The notes: generated from the letters alone by a model not told the origin. DNA of 64,000 nucleotides from G965237725 sp965237725 (GCA_965237725.1 OZ250151.1:124001-188000); one strand, 5' to 3'; numbered from the stretch's first letter, positions 26,824 through 36,896 are shown. A program made the numbers and translations.

Positions 26824-29800
26824 TTATTTAGTCTCTGTTGTGGGATCAATGTTTTCATCACTCAGATTTTGTTTGCCTTCTTTCGCAAACTTGCAAACGT
26901 CGGAATTTGCCTTATTTTTATCGTACAAACCCTGGGCTAGCAAACTTAATCCACCACTGAAAATTGCCGCACCGATGGCAACCCCTGTCTGGAGTAACCC
27001 CTTGGGATCGGTTTCAATTTCTGGTTTCTGGATAGTACCGCCAACCCTAACCAATTTTGCGAATGAATTTGTATTGATGCCAAATCCTTTCCTGGCCTTA
27101 GTTGTAAAAACAAGTTCAATATTTTCGTTGCCAAAATTAATCTCACCACCGCCGAGTACTGAAAATTCTGATGTCTTTAGCGCGAACCCCTGATCTGCTT
27201 TTGCATTACCATTTTCAACTTCAAAATACACCACCCCGCATTCGACATCCATGTATTCTTCTCGTTTACTAAGCGGATTAATGGCTTTGATCAACCCAAA
27301 GAAAATATCCTGACTTAACAATTTCAACCCGTCGCTCTTTATCTGGGCCTTATCGAGCTCCAGAAGGATTTTTCCATTGGCACTTCCTGCCAGGGTCGAA
27401 AGCGAATTGCCAACCCCTTTTAGACCGATATTAAGGTTGAATATACCCGCCTCATCCTCGGGTAACTTCTCAGCATTGGTAAGAGCTGACACATCCACTC
27501 CCTGGCCATCCACCAATAACTCCCCGTCAACGCCTTTGTTGTTTTTATCAAGGGCAAATTGCAACTTTACCTGGCCTTTACTACTGTCTCCGAACACTGA
27601 TGTACGAAGTTTGCCATTTTCGACTTGAGTCTTCAGATCAACATCGCTAAAGATGAATATGCTGTTTTTGAAATAATCTGCATCAAACGAGATTTCAGCC
27701 GTTGTTTCATCCAACCAGCTAAAATCAATTACGCCCTCGGAAAACAACCTTTGTGGATTCTCATCTTCCTGCAAAATTTCTGTTAGATCCAGTCGACGGG
27801 AGTGCAGCCTGGCAATAAAATTTTCATTAAGATTTTTATAATCTATCACCCCAGTATTATCAAAAATAATATTTCCGCTAATATCATTTTTTCCAAGCAC
27901 GATACCCAGTCTGGCGTTTTGGGTATCGCCGATATTGTCAAATTCCAGCTTGCCATTCGCTGGCTGATCGAGAATCAATGGCGGTTCAATATTTTTAATT
28001 AAGTCTCCCAGAGCATCTGTGTCAAACGTCAAGATAAATCCACGGGATACCAGTGGTGAAATCCGATCAATACTGCCCTGGGCTGTTATGTTCTTTTTGT
28101 CTGATTTAATTTTTAAATCAATTTTGTCTAGCCCAACAGTAGCATCAGAAAATATGATATCCAGGGTTGCCTTAATATTTCCAGATAATACCGATGGCTC
28201 AAATATACCCGCCTGTTCGGTAGTGATGGACTGTTCATCTACAACTCCGGTCAAAGAAAGTGACAGCTTGCCAGATAAATTCGCCGATGTTTGTCCTTCT
28301 CCCGGAACAAAATTTACAACCTCTCCGCGAAGATGACCGGAAAACTGTTCTGACAATGTCTCCAATTCGATATTGGACACGTCATAATTTAGTATTCCGT
28401 TTTCATTGTTGGCTGTTAATTCTCCGTTTCCAGAAACCGGCATCAACTGATTTAATAACCCACTATAACCAAGGTCCGGATACATCGTTGAAACGGGTGC
28501 TGCAGATTTTAGTAACCAGCTGATATCAAGATCGGGCTCGGGTGATTTCACGATCTGATTGATCATTCCACTAAGTTCAAGTTCAAGGGATGGATCATTT
28601 AAATTACCCTGGATTTCCAACAGGCTAATATCTCCATTGGTATTTGAATTCAGGATTCCAGTAGCGATAAACGGATTTGTCTCAGGCAATGTCTGCACTA
28701 CCAGGGATTGAAGCCTGCTAATACTATCCAGTTCAAGCCTTGAATCTATATTTACGCCGGTTCGCTTTGCGATATTTTCAATTTGACCCGTACCCATAAC
28801 CAACACCCCGTCACCGATTAATTCGAGTGCAAGATTGCTAATCCCGAATTGGTTATGACTTATTTCGAGATCGCCCTTAACTGCTGCGCGATCGAATAGT
28901 GGCAGGTAGTTACTTTCACTGAACTGATCCGATAACACACTGATTTTGAATTCTAGATCAAAGTCTAAATTCCCAGTGGGCTCAGCGCTTACGTTAAACA
29001 GACTTCCACTGGAATGGAGAGTTCCGATATTGGATTCACCCTTCGCCATAATATCTTCTAAATTAAATTTAGAATCTTTCTTTAACAGATTCACACTAAT
29101 ATCAATTGCTGGAGAGGCGGGCAATTTGGTATCAATGGCCTGACCGAGCAAATCCAGACTTTCTATACGTGCATTAACTGACAATGGGGATTGCCAGTCA
29201 TATAATAAATTGGTAACTGTGCCGGATGCGCTCACAAAAATGCCATTGGTTGTCATCTGACCCTGTTCCAGGTTCAATATCAGGTTGTCACGGTCTCCGC
29301 TAATAGTTCCGCGAACTGCGGTTTCCAAATTCACCCCATCGCTCAAATTGGGCGATATCAATTTTTTGTCGAGATTTCCCTCGGCTTTGAACTGAATTTT
29401 TACTTCGTTTAACTCAACCGCATGACCAATTTCACCTTCGGCGTACGCCATCAATCCATGGGCGCGAGAATTCAATCTAATCGATTCCAAGCGCATGGTG
29501 TTGGATGTCTCAGGCTGGATTAATTCCCAGGACGCAGAAATATCTTCATAGGGTGGAAGTGCAAAGCCCACAAGCTCTGAAAGCCCTGCCAAATTGGAAA
29601 CATTTGCATCAAACCATAAATTTAATCCAATCCAGCTAAACAAGTCCTGAATTACACCCGAAACAGAAACCTGATTTGCAAGCACACCAACATAACCATC
29701 CAGTGCAATTTCAGATTCCTGAAACCTTAAAAGCTTGTTCAGGCTACCCAAAGTGCCTGCAACTGAAACCGCGGTATTTTCTACGGCACCATTAAATTCA

Positions 29801-30360
29801 ACATTGGTTTTCAGGTCCTGCCCTGGAGAATCTGCCCTGGCTGAATCAATTTCGATTTCCCAGTCACGATTTTCGTGAAAAAAGTACCCTTGCCCATTGT
29901 TAACAATAAGCTGACTTATCATTAGCCATTCCGGCAGCAATGTATCAGCATTGCCAGAATATTCGCTGGATCTGAAATCGGTATTGAATATTTCACTTTC
30001 CGGATGACGTTCAACCCAAAATACAGGTTTTTCCAGTTCGATAGCGGTAACTTTCAATTTGCCAGTCAATAGTCCGACGATGGAAAGTGAGATATTCACC
30101 CGCTCTGACTGGAATACAAACGGTGTGCGTGCCCAATGACTATTAGCCAGACTGACAGATTCCACGTACAAGGTTGGGGACAACCAGCCCCATTGCGCGC
30201 CGAGATCCCCCTCAATATTCAGCGCTCGCCCGGTAGCTGATTCAACATAGGATTCGACAATTTGCTTGGTATCTGCTTTGTTCAGAAACAAAGTAGCCAC
30301 AGCCGGGATCAGCAATAGGGCCACCAGAATTAAAATTGTGAACCGGGTCTTTTTTACCAT
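26824..30360 (-). CDS. AsmA family protein
   Basis: The 1178-residue protein has an N-terminal membrane anchor (about 7-25), followed directly by the AsmA-type start of a long beta-rich periplasmic region. It ends with the AsmA C-terminal region (KGVGNSLSTLAGSANGKILL and INFGNENIELVFTTKARKGF). Such large proteins belong to the AsmA/TamB/YhdP group that forms hydrophobic grooves between inner and outer membrane and is linked to phospholipid transport and outer-membrane integrity. The closest E. coli type (AsmA, YicH, YhjG, YhdP) cannot be settled by eye; YhdP is longer. It is divergent from ttcA. Confidence 0.85.
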   Translation of the reverse strand: MVKKTRFTILILVALLLIPAVATLFLNKADTKQIVESYVESATGRALNIEGDLGAQWGWLSPTLYVESVSLANSHWARTPFVFQSERVNISLSIVGLLTGKLKVTAIELEKPVFWVERHPESEIFNTDFRSSEYSGNADTLLPEWLMISQLIVNNGQGYFFHENRDWEIEIDSARADSPGQDLKTNVEFNGAVENTAVSVAGTLGSLNKLLRFQESEIALDGYVGVLANQVSVSGVIQDLFSWIGLNLWFDANVSNLAGLSELVGFALPPYEDISASWELIQPETSNTMRLESIRLNSRAHGLMAYAEGEIGHAVELNEVKIQFKAEGNLDKKLISPNLSDGVNLETAVRGTISGDRDNLILNLEQGQMTTNGIFVSASGTVTNLLYDWQSPLSVNARIESLDLLGQAIDTKLPASPAIDISVNLLKKDSKFNLEDIMAKGESNIGTLHSSGSLFNVSAEPTGNLDFDLEFKISVLSDQFSESNYLPLFDRAAVKGDLEISHNQFGISNLALELIGDGVLVMGTGQIENIAKRTGVNIDSRLELDSISRLQSLVVQTLPETNPFIATGILNSNTNGDISLLEIQGNLNDPSLELELSGMINQIVKSPEPDLDISWLLKSAAPVSTMYPDLGYSGLLNQLMPVSGNGELTANNENGILNYDVSNIELETLSEQFSGHLRGEVVNFVPGEGQTSANLSGKLSLSLTGVVDEQSITTEQAGIFEPSVLSGNIKATLDIIFSDATVGLDKIDLKIKSDKKNITAQGSIDRISPLVSRGFILTFDTDALGDLIKNIEPPLILDQPANGKLEFDNIGDTQNARLGIVLGKNDISGNIIFDNTGVIDYKNLNENFIARLHSRRLDLTEILQEDENPQRLFSEGVIDFSWLDETTAEISFDADYFKNSIFIFSDVDLKTQVENGKLRTSVFGDSSKGQVKLQFALDKNNKGVDGELLVDGQGVDVSALTNAEKLPEDEAGIFNLNIGLKGVGNSLSTLAGSANGKILLELDKAQIKSDGLKLLSQDIFFGLIKAINPLSKREEYMDVECGVVYFEVENGNAKADQGFALKTSEFSVLGGGEINFGNENIELVFTTKARKGFGINTNSFAKLVRVGGTIQKPEIETDPKGLLQTGVAIGAAIFSGGLSLLAQGLYDKNKANSDVCKFAKEGKQNLSDENIDPTTETK

Positions 30361-30420
30361 GCGGGGTGACTGGGAATTTTGTAACTCCGTTATTTTCTCA
30401 AAAGTACCCTTAACTCTACA

Positions 30421-30450
30421 TGACTCAACTCTATATAACTCAACTCTATA
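30421..30450 (+). repeat. Two tandem 15-bp repeats between asmA-like gene and ttcA
   Basis: Two direct copies of TRACTCAACTCTATA stand side by side at 30421-30435 and 30436-30450, with a shorter partial copy (TAACTCTACA) just before. They lie in the divergent promoter region of the AsmA-like gene and ttcA. They could be operator sites or simple slippage repeats. Confidence 0.6.
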
Positions 30451-30513
30451 TGGCCTAAGGGTTGATCTAAATTATACCCTTTGAATTTGGTCATTCTGGG
30501 ATACAATTCGCAC

Positions 30514-31365
30514 ATGAATCGAATTCAAGCCACAAGCCATTTTCCAACGCGAACTAAATCCTCTGTAGCCATTAAGAAGCTCTCGAAACGCTTACGCCGA
30601 AATATTGGGCGCGCTATCGAAGATTATCACATGATCCAACAAGGAGATCGGGTAATGGTCTGCCTGTCCGGTGGAAAAGATTCGTATACCATGTTGGATA
30701 TGCTGTTGCAGTTGCAGGTGAAAGCCCCTATCAATTTTGAGATTCTCGCTGTCAATCTTGACCAGAAACAGCCCGATTTTCCTGAGCACATCCTGCCAGA
30801 TTATCTAAGTACGTTAAAAATCGATTTTGATATCATTACCCAAGACACCTACAGCATAGTTAAAAGTATTATCCCTGAAGGTAAGACCATGTGCAGTCTG
30901 TGTTCGCGATTGCGTCGAGGCATTCTCTATGGTTACGCTGAAAAACACGGTATTACAAAAATTGCACTTGGCCACCATCGGGATGACATCATAGAAACCT
31001 TGTTTTTGAATATGTTCAACCAGGGTTCAATCAAAGCCATGCCACCTATATTACGAAGTGATGATGGTAAAAATATTGTCATTCGACCCCTCGCCTACTG
31101 CAGCGAGGCCGACATAGAGCGCTATGCAAAATGGAAATCGTTCCCAATAATTCCCTGCAATTTATGCGGCTCCCAGGAAAATCTACAGCGTAAAAAAATG
31201 AAAGTGATGCTCAAGGAATGGGAGCAGTTCCCCGGGCGAATCGAAAATATATTTAAGAGCATATCTAATGTTTCCCCGTCTCAGCTTGGGGACAAGAAAA
31301 TATTCGATTTTGAACAATTCTCCGACTCAGATCAGGGCAACGCCGGCTGGGCATTTACAAAATAA
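30514..31365 (+). CDS. ttcA: tRNA 2-thiocytidine(32) synthetase TtcA
   Basis: TtcA is a PP-loop ATPase with an iron-sulfur cluster that makes 2-thiocytidine at position 32 of several tRNAs. The protein has 283 residues from the ATG at 30514 (a TTG at 30481 would extend it). Signatures are the PP-loop VCLSGGKDSYTMLDML, the cysteine pair TMCSLCSRLRRGILYGYA, ALGHHRDDIIETLFLNM, and the final cysteine in IIPCNLCGSQENLQRKKMK. It is a single gene, divergent from the AsmA gene. Confidence 0.95.
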   Translation: MNRIQATSHFPTRTKSSVAIKKLSKRLRRNIGRAIEDYHMIQQGDRVMVCLSGGKDSYTMLDMLLQLQVKAPINFEILAVNLDQKQPDFPEHILPDYLSTLKIDFDIITQDTYSIVKSIIPEGKTMCSLCSRLRRGILYGYAEKHGITKIALGHHRDDIIETLFLNMFNQGSIKAMPPILRSDDGKNIVIRPLAYCSEADIERYAKWKSFPIIPCNLCGSQENLQRKKMKVMLKEWEQFPGRIENIFKSISNVSPSQLGDKKIFDFEQFSDSDQGNAGWAFTK

Positions 31366-31468
31366 TGAATTAATTTAAAACCCAGCGTTACGAGCTTTAA
31401 GAAGCCAACGTTATGTCTATCTGAACGAATTTCCAACTGGACGCTAGCAGCTAAAATCTGGAGTAATT

Positions 31469-31885
31469 ATGGTTCGCATATATACTGACATGGTTGCAGA
31501 TCTGTTTCATGCTGGCCATGTTGAGTTTTTAAAACAGGCGAGGGAACTCGGAGACTTTTTACTGGTTGGCATTCACTCCGAGGAGGATGTTGCCACCTAT
31601 AAGAACAAACCGATATTGAGCTTGTCGGAGCGCTCAACCGTAATTGGCGCATGCAAGTTTGTGGATGAAATTATTGTCAACAGCCCATTAATTGTTGACA
31701 GGGCATTTATTGAAAAACATAATATTGATATCGTCGTGCATGCGCATCCGATAATCGAAATTGAAAAATACGCCCGATTTTATGCCTACCCGATCAGTCA
31801 AAATAAGTTTATTCGTCTGGAATACAATGAAGGTATAAGCACCACAGAAATAATTCGAAGGGTTATTGATCGAAAGAACGATTAA
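31469..31885 (+). CDS. Cytidylyltransferase-like nucleotidyltransferase
   Basis: The 138-residue protein is a compact Rossmann-like nucleotidyltransferase. HAGH at residues 14-17 is the HxGH motif that binds CTP or ATP, and ISTTEIIRR near 122-130 is the ISTS-like motif. Family members make CDP-glycerol, CDP-ethanolamine, CDP-choline or ADP-heptose. The substrate cannot be told from the sequence; CTP with a small phospho-alcohol is likely, since the closest resemblance is to ethanolamine- and glycerol-phosphate cytidylyltransferases. It converges on the class V aminotransferase gene with a 7-base gap. Confidence 0.8.
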   Translation: MVRIYTDMVADLFHAGHVEFLKQARELGDFLLVGIHSEEDVATYKNKPILSLSERSTVIGACKFVDEIIVNSPLIVDRAFIEKHNIDIVVHAHPIIEIEKYARFYAYPISQNKFIRLEYNEGISTTEIIRRVIDRKND

Positions 31886-31892
31886 AGAATCG

Positions 31893-33065
31893 TTAAACGA
31901 TAGATCTTACAACCTCACAGAATTTTTCCACTTCCTCAACAGTATTGTAATAATGTAGAGATGCCCGGGCCACAGACTCCAGGCCCCTGTGCTGAAAATC
32001 CACCAGACTACCGGATCCTATAGAAATCCAGATATTTATTCCGTGTTTGGAAAGTTGCTCCCTTGTGATTGCCGGAGATTGTCCCTCAATACTGAATGTA
32101 ACAATGCCACATTGAATGGCACCCTGGTCATGGACGGTTACCCCAGAAATTTCCGAAAGCTGTTCTCGGCAGAATTTTGATATTTCGAGAATTCGAGCCT
32201 GAATCGACTCAGTCCCTATACCTATTGCGTAGTCCATGGCTTCCTTTAAAGCGAGTTTCCCTGCAAAGTGACATTCAAAATTTTCAAATCGCCTGGCACT
32301 ATCCAGCAAATCATAAGAATCATCGCTATACAATTTAACCGATTGCTGCTCAAGGTTTGCAGGCTGGGCGTTTTCAAAATAATCTCGAGAAACAAACAAA
32401 AACCCCGTACCTCGTGGCCCGCGCAAATACTTCCTCCCCGTGGTAGTCAAAGCCGTGCAACGTATTTTTTTAACATCAATATGAACATGTCCAACGGATT
32501 GACATGCATCGAGTAAATATGGAACATTATATTTTGCTGCTATCTCACCAATTTTTTCCGCGGAATTAACGATTCCACAAGCTGTTGGAATATGACTTAC
32601 CGAAATTAATTTCGTTGACTCGTTTATCAATGATTCGAGATGTGTAAGATCCAGATCCCCATTGTCGTCGGTTTCGATAAATTCGACATTCACGCCTTTA
32701 TGTTTTTTTGCCTGTATATAGGCGACAATATTACTGCCGTAATCCCCGCGGGTAGTGATAATGGTATCCCCTGGTGACAGGTCAACACTATAGAAAAACT
32801 GTTGCCACCCACGGGTATTGCTTTCACAGAACGAAATTTCATCTGAATTACAACTAATCAGTTTAGCTGCGGATGAATAAAACTGGTTTAATTGGTCGCG
32901 CCATTTTTTTTCGGTTTCATAGCCACCAATTTCCTGCTCCTGATGTAAGTACTTGAATAGTTGTGAACTGACTATGCCGGGCATGAGCGAACATCCGGCA
33001 TTGTTAAAATGGATAATGTTTTCACAGTTTGGTGTATCTTCCCGAATAGATTCTATATCAATCAT
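31893..33065 (-). CDS. Class V PLP-dependent aminotransferase-like protein
   Basis: The 390 residues form a fold-type I PLP enzyme of the aminotransferase class V / isopenicillin N epimerase-like group. IHFNNAGCSLMPGIV is the N-terminal entrance, ESNTRGWQQFFYSV and VSHIPTACGIVNSAEKIGEI the cofactor pocket, VPYLLDACQSVGHVHID contains the PLP-stacking Asp, and GRKYLRGPRGTGFLFV the Schiff-base lysine. No cysteine matching the mobile catalytic loop of group I cysteine desulfurases is evident. Possible roles are desulfurase, lyase or epimerase; the substrate is unknown. It is directly upstream of the coiled-coil gene on the complementary-strand map and ends at the cytidylyltransferase gene. Confidence 0.82.
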   Translation of the reverse strand: MIDIESIREDTPNCENIIHFNNAGCSLMPGIVSSQLFKYLHQEQEIGGYETEKKWRDQLNQFYSSAAKLISCNSDEISFCESNTRGWQQFFYSVDLSPGDTIITTRGDYGSNIVAYIQAKKHKGVNVEFIETDDNGDLDLTHLESLINESTKLISVSHIPTACGIVNSAEKIGEIAAKYNVPYLLDACQSVGHVHIDVKKIRCTALTTTGRKYLRGPRGTGFLFVSRDYFENAQPANLEQQSVKLYSDDSYDLLDSARRFENFECHFAGKLALKEAMDYAIGIGTESIQARILEISKFCREQLSEISGVTVHDQGAIQCGIVTFSIEGQSPAITREQLSKHGINIWISIGSGSLVDFQHRGLESVARASLHYYNTVEEVEKFCEVVRSIV

Positions 33066-33068
33066 TTT

Positions 33069-33404
33069 TTACCCTCCGGCTTGCTCGAGTTTCTTTCTCA
33101 GATCTTCTAAAAGTGCCCTTTGATCGAGGAGTTGTTGTTTTAACGCCGCCTGCCCCGATTCAGAATTTTCTACGGTTTCCTGTAATGCCTGGTATGCAAT
33201 TCTGTCAGTCTGAATTTGACGTTTAACCAGATTGAGCGTTTCTCTCAAATCATCGTTCCGTTTGGTGAGATGAGCTGACTGTTTCTCAAGCTCTTCGATT
33301 TGCTGATTAAGTCCAGCTACCTGGCTTTGTTCTAATCGTTCAAAGTAAATGCCCCCAACAAAACTAAACAGCAATAAAACCAGAACTGATAAAATTCTTA
33401 GCAA
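33069..33404 (-). CDS. Small membrane-anchored coiled-coil protein
   Basis: The 111 residues start with one membrane helix (LRILSVLVLLLFSFVGGIYF) and continue as a heptad-rich coiled coil to about residue 105 (LNQQIEELEKQSAHLTKRND). It resembles DUF6776-like proteins found after argC in other gammaproteobacteria; the resemblance is from context and architecture only. It starts with TTG at 33404. The gap to argC is 22 bases and to the next gene 3 bases, so it is probably in the argC operon. Function is unknown. Confidence 0.7.
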   Translation of the reverse strand: MLRILSVLVLLLFSFVGGIYFERLEQSQVAGLNQQIEELEKQSAHLTKRNDDLRETLNLVKRQIQTDRIAYQALQETVENSESGQAALKQQLLDQRALLEDLRKKLEQAGG

Positions 33405-33426
33405 GAGCGAAACCTATTCAAAATAA

Positions 33427-34503
33427 TTAGGGTACGAGGGCAATATGTTCAAGTCCACAGGACTCATCGAAACCCAGCATCAAATTCATGTTCTGAATGG
33501 CCTGCCCCGCTGCGCCCTTGACAAGATTATCTTCCACGACAAGCACCACGACCGTAGGACCGTTCTGAGGGCGATGAACCGAAAGTCTGCAAGAATTGCT
33601 GCCACGGACACTACGGGTGTCCGGATGCGATCCAGCGGGCAACACATCAACAAAAGGCTCATCGGCGTAGCGGTTCTCAAACATCAACTGTAGTTGTTCA
33701 ACTGACCTATCGAGGCCCTGTTTATTCAGTCGTCCATACAGCGTGCCATGGATGCCCCGAATCAACGGTAACAAGTGCGGCGTAAAAGTCAGGCCAACGG
33801 GTTTTCCGCAGACCGCCCCAAGTCCCTGTTCGATCTCTGGCAAATGACGATGGCCAGATGCGCTGTACGCTTTGAAAGAATCCGCCACTTCGCAAAATGC
33901 AGTGCCGAGATCGGCTTTCCGTCCGGCGCCGGAAACGCCGGACTTTGCATCTGCGATTAAAGTATCAGGCTCAACCAGATTGTTTTCCAGTAAAGGAAGA
34001 AATCCAAGTTGAATTGCTGTTGGATAGCATCCAGGATTCGCAACCAACCTCGCACAACAAATTTCTGATCGATTGACTTCGGGAAGCCCGTAAACTGCTT
34101 CTGATATCAAATCAGGGCATTTATGCGCCATGCCATACCAATGCTCCCACTGTTTCACATCCTTTAATCTAAAATCAGCTGAGAGATCAATCACCCTCAC
34201 TCCTGCTTCAAGTAGTTCTTCTGCATGGGTCATGGCGACCCCATTGGGCGCCGCACTAAAAACCACGTCGCAACTTTTTAAATTTGATTCTTGCGGATCA
34301 GAAAAACTTAAATCACAACGACCACTTAGCGATGGAAACAGATCGACAACTGCTTTACCTGCTTCGCCCCTGGAGGTTATAACAACCGCCTCAGCCATTG
34401 GGTGGCCCGAAAGAATACGTAACAATTCCATACCGGTATAACCCGTTCCACCAATAATTCCAACCTTCACAGGTTTATCCTGCTCCCAACTTTCCATGGC
34501 CAT
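33427..34503 (-). CDS. argC: N-acetyl-gamma-glutamyl-phosphate reductase
   Basis: ArgC reduces N-acetylglutamyl phosphate to its semialdehyde, the third step of arginine synthesis. The protein has 358 residues. Signatures are the NADP-binding VKVGIIGGTGYTGMELLRIL, ARLVANPGCYPTAIQLGFLP with catalytic Cys, GVSGAGRKADLGTAFCEVAD, and FTPHLLPLIRGIHGTLYG. Two near ATGs (34503 and 34497) are possible. No other arg gene is in the window. Confidence 0.95.
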   Translation of the reverse strand: MAMESWEQDKPVKVGIIGGTGYTGMELLRILSGHPMAEAVVITSRGEAGKAVVDLFPSLSGRCDLSFSDPQESNLKSCDVVFSAAPNGVAMTHAEELLEAGVRVIDLSADFRLKDVKQWEHWYGMAHKCPDLISEAVYGLPEVNRSEICCARLVANPGCYPTAIQLGFLPLLENNLVEPDTLIADAKSGVSGAGRKADLGTAFCEVADSFKAYSASGHRHLPEIEQGLGAVCGKPVGLTFTPHLLPLIRGIHGTLYGRLNKQGLDRSVEQLQLMFENRYADEPFVDVLPAGSHPDTRSVRGSNSCRLSVHRPQNGPTVVVLVVEDNLVKGAAGQAIQNMNLMLGFDESCGLEHIALVP

Positions 34504-34539
34504 AGTTTTAAATCAGGATTTTTGAGTCAGAAGCATTTT

Positions 34540-35658
34540 CTAAAATGCCAACAAATCGGTTTCAAATGCATCCTGATCTTTCTTTTTAGCGTCAGGTCCT
34601 TCGAGTTTAATTTTCAATCGTAAATTGTTTTCAGACTCCGCATTACGCAATGCATCTTCTGCTGTAATTTTGTCATCACAATATAAATCAAATAATGACT
34701 GATCAAATGTTTGCAAACCCAATTCTTTAGACCTTTCGATGACATCCAAAATTTTGTGCAACTCACCTTTTAGAATTATGTCGGCAATAAGCGGTGTGTT
34801 TATCATTATTTCCACAGCGGCAATCCTGCTCTGCCCATCGGCAGTTGGAACCAATCTTTGGGATATCATGGCATGAAGGTTCATGGACAAATCCATCAAT
34901 AATTGATCTTTGCGCCCTTCACCGTAAAAATTGAGTATACGATCCAGCGCCTGATAAGTATTGTTTGCATGCAATGTGGCAACGCATAAATGCCCTGTTT
35001 CTGCAAATATAATGGCATTGTGCATGGTATCCGCATCTCTGACCTCGCCGATCTGGATCACATCCGGCGCCTGGCGCATGGCATTTTTAAGTGCTATCGA
35101 GAATGATGCGGTATCGAGACCAACTTCTCTTTGGCTAATAATTGATTTTTTATGAGGATGTAAAAATTCAATGGGGTCTTCTATGGTAATTATATGTTCA
35201 TGGGATCGGCTGTTTCGGTGACCAATCATGGCCGCCTGGGTTGTACTTTTCCCCGTACCGGTACCACCCACCATCAATACCAATCCCCTTTTCTGCATCG
35301 CAATTTTAGATAATATGGGTGGAAGGCCTAGCTCCTCGAAGTTGGGGATTTTTATATTAATTTTTCGCATGACCATACCGACATTTCCACGCTGGACATA
35401 GACGTTGACTCTGAATCGTCCAATCCCTGGCGGATGTATCGCAAAATTTGCTTCCTTGGCTTCTTCAAAGCCACGTCGTTGCTCTTCATTCATAATCGAA
35501 TAAGCAAATTCTCGGGTACTATTATGATTTAGAACATCTTCATTTACAGAATGTATCGCACCATTTACCTTGACACTAACTGGCGCTTCCGCAGTTATAA
35601 ACACATCTGAAGCATCCAGTCGGACCATCAGTTTAAGTAAGTCAGTAAGTTCTATCAT
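34540..35658 (-). CDS. pilU: Type IV pilus retraction-associated ATPase PilU
   Basis: PilU is a hexameric ATPase that assists PilT in type IV pilus retraction. It has 372 residues with Walker A VGGTGTGKSTTQAAMIG, the Asp box IITIEDPIEFLH, the Walker B-like VIQIGEVRDADTM, and a His box in TGHLCVATLHANNTY. The C-terminal tail is longer and more charged than in PilT, as usual for PilU. It follows pilT after 21 bases on the same strand. Confidence 0.93.
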   Translation of the reverse strand: MIELTDLLKLMVRLDASDVFITAEAPVSVKVNGAIHSVNEDVLNHNSTREFAYSIMNEEQRRGFEEAKEANFAIHPPGIGRFRVNVYVQRGNVGMVMRKINIKIPNFEELGLPPILSKIAMQKRGLVLMVGGTGTGKSTTQAAMIGHRNSRSHEHIITIEDPIEFLHPHKKSIISQREVGLDTASFSIALKNAMRQAPDVIQIGEVRDADTMHNAIIFAETGHLCVATLHANNTYQALDRILNFYGEGRKDQLLMDLSMNLHAMISQRLVPTADGQSRIAAVEIMINTPLIADIILKGELHKILDVIERSKELGLQTFDQSLFDLYCDDKITAEDALRNAESENNLRLKIKLEGPDAKKKDQDAFETDLLAF

Positions 35659-35679
35659 GCCGAACGCTCCAAATTAGTT

Positions 35680-36732
35680 TTACACTTTCATCATCGATTC
35701 GATTTTGGTTTTATCCAATGCCCTTTCCCGTACCGTATCCATTGTGATCAGACGTCTTCGCACCAGATCAAGCAAACATTGGTCCATTGTTTGCATTCCC
35801 AATGAATGACTGGTTTGCATAACCGAGTACATTTGCGGCACTTTATTTTCCCTTATCAGATTACGAATCGCTGGCGTACCCAGCATTATTTCCCATGCAG
35901 CCACCCGGCCGCCTTCGGGTTTGGCCAATAGTGTTTGCGCAATTACCGCTTCTATAGATTCAGATAACATAGAACGAATCATATCTTTTTCATTACCCGG
36001 AAAAACGTCGATGATCCGATCGACGGCTTTGGCTGCAGATGTGGTATGCAGCGTAGCCAATACCAGGTGACCTGTTTCTGCCGCAGTCAATGCCAGACGT
36101 ATGGTTTCCAGGTCACGCATTTCCCCAACCAGAATAACATCAGGATCTTCACGAAGTGCTGAGCGTAACGCGGCCTCAAAACTCAACGTATGTTCATTCA
36201 ATTCCCGTTGATTGATTACACAATTTTTTGATGTATGTACAAATTCGATTGGATCTTCGATTGTTAAAATATGCGCTCGCCGCTGTTCATTGATCAAATT
36301 AACCATCGCGGCAAGGGTGGTTGATTTTCCGGACCCTGTTGGGCCAGTAACTAGAATCAGCCCTTTTTGCTTCATCGCAAGGGTATTAAACACCGTAGGT
36401 GCATTAAGATCCTCCAGGGTAAGTACAACATTGGGGATGGCACGAAACACTGCAGCTGGCCCGTGTAACTGATTAAACGCATTTACCCGAAAGCGAGCCA
36501 CGTTTGGAATTGCAAACGAAAAATCGGTTTCATAAAACTCCTCAAACATTTTTCGTTGAGAATCGTTCATCAGATCGTATAACATGCCATGCACTTCTTC
36601 TGAAAGAAATGGGTCTACGTTGATACGCTTGATATCACCATCGATACGAATTAGCGGCGGCATGCCCGATGAAAGATGCAAATCTGACGCCTTACTTTTT
36701 ACTGTGAAGGTTAATAGCTCAGATAAATCCAA
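35680..36732 (-). CDS. pilT: Type IV pilus retraction ATPase PilT
   Basis: PilT drives pilus disassembly and twitching motility. The 350 residues have Walker A TGPTGSGKSTTLAAMVN, ILTIEDPIEFVH, the Walker B VILVGEMRDLETIRLALTAA and AETGHLVLATLHT, and the C-terminal AIRNLIRENKVPQMYSVMQT motif needed for retraction. Upstream lies yggS on the opposite strand, the same arrangement as in Pseudomonas. The presence of pilT-pilU implies type IV pili encoded elsewhere. Confidence 0.96.
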   Translation of the reverse strand: MDLSELLTFTVKSKASDLHLSSGMPPLIRIDGDIKRINVDPFLSEEVHGMLYDLMNDSQRKMFEEFYETDFSFAIPNVARFRVNAFNQLHGPAAVFRAIPNVVLTLEDLNAPTVFNTLAMKQKGLILVTGPTGSGKSTTLAAMVNLINEQRRAHILTIEDPIEFVHTSKNCVINQRELNEHTLSFEAALRSALREDPDVILVGEMRDLETIRLALTAAETGHLVLATLHTTSAAKAVDRIIDVFPGNEKDMIRSMLSESIEAVIAQTLLAKPEGGRVAAWEIMLGTPAIRNLIRENKVPQMYSVMQTSHSLGMQTMDQCLLDLVRRRLITMDTVRERALDKTKIESMMKV

Positions 36733-36896
36733 TTTTTGGTCCCCAATTTTTACGTTATTAGATGTTGATTAAACTTTTATCAGCTCTGATAGAATCTGAA
36801 GGTAATATAGTGTATCAGGCATTTATTTTAGTTATAAGGTTAACTGCAAATAAATATCAGCATTAAACTCTAAAATACAGAAATATATCAAGTTTT

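Noticed and set aside
26819..26861. Longer N terminus for the DUF938 protein
   Set aside because: It would overlap the end of the AsmA gene, while the Met at 26819 gives the typical family start.
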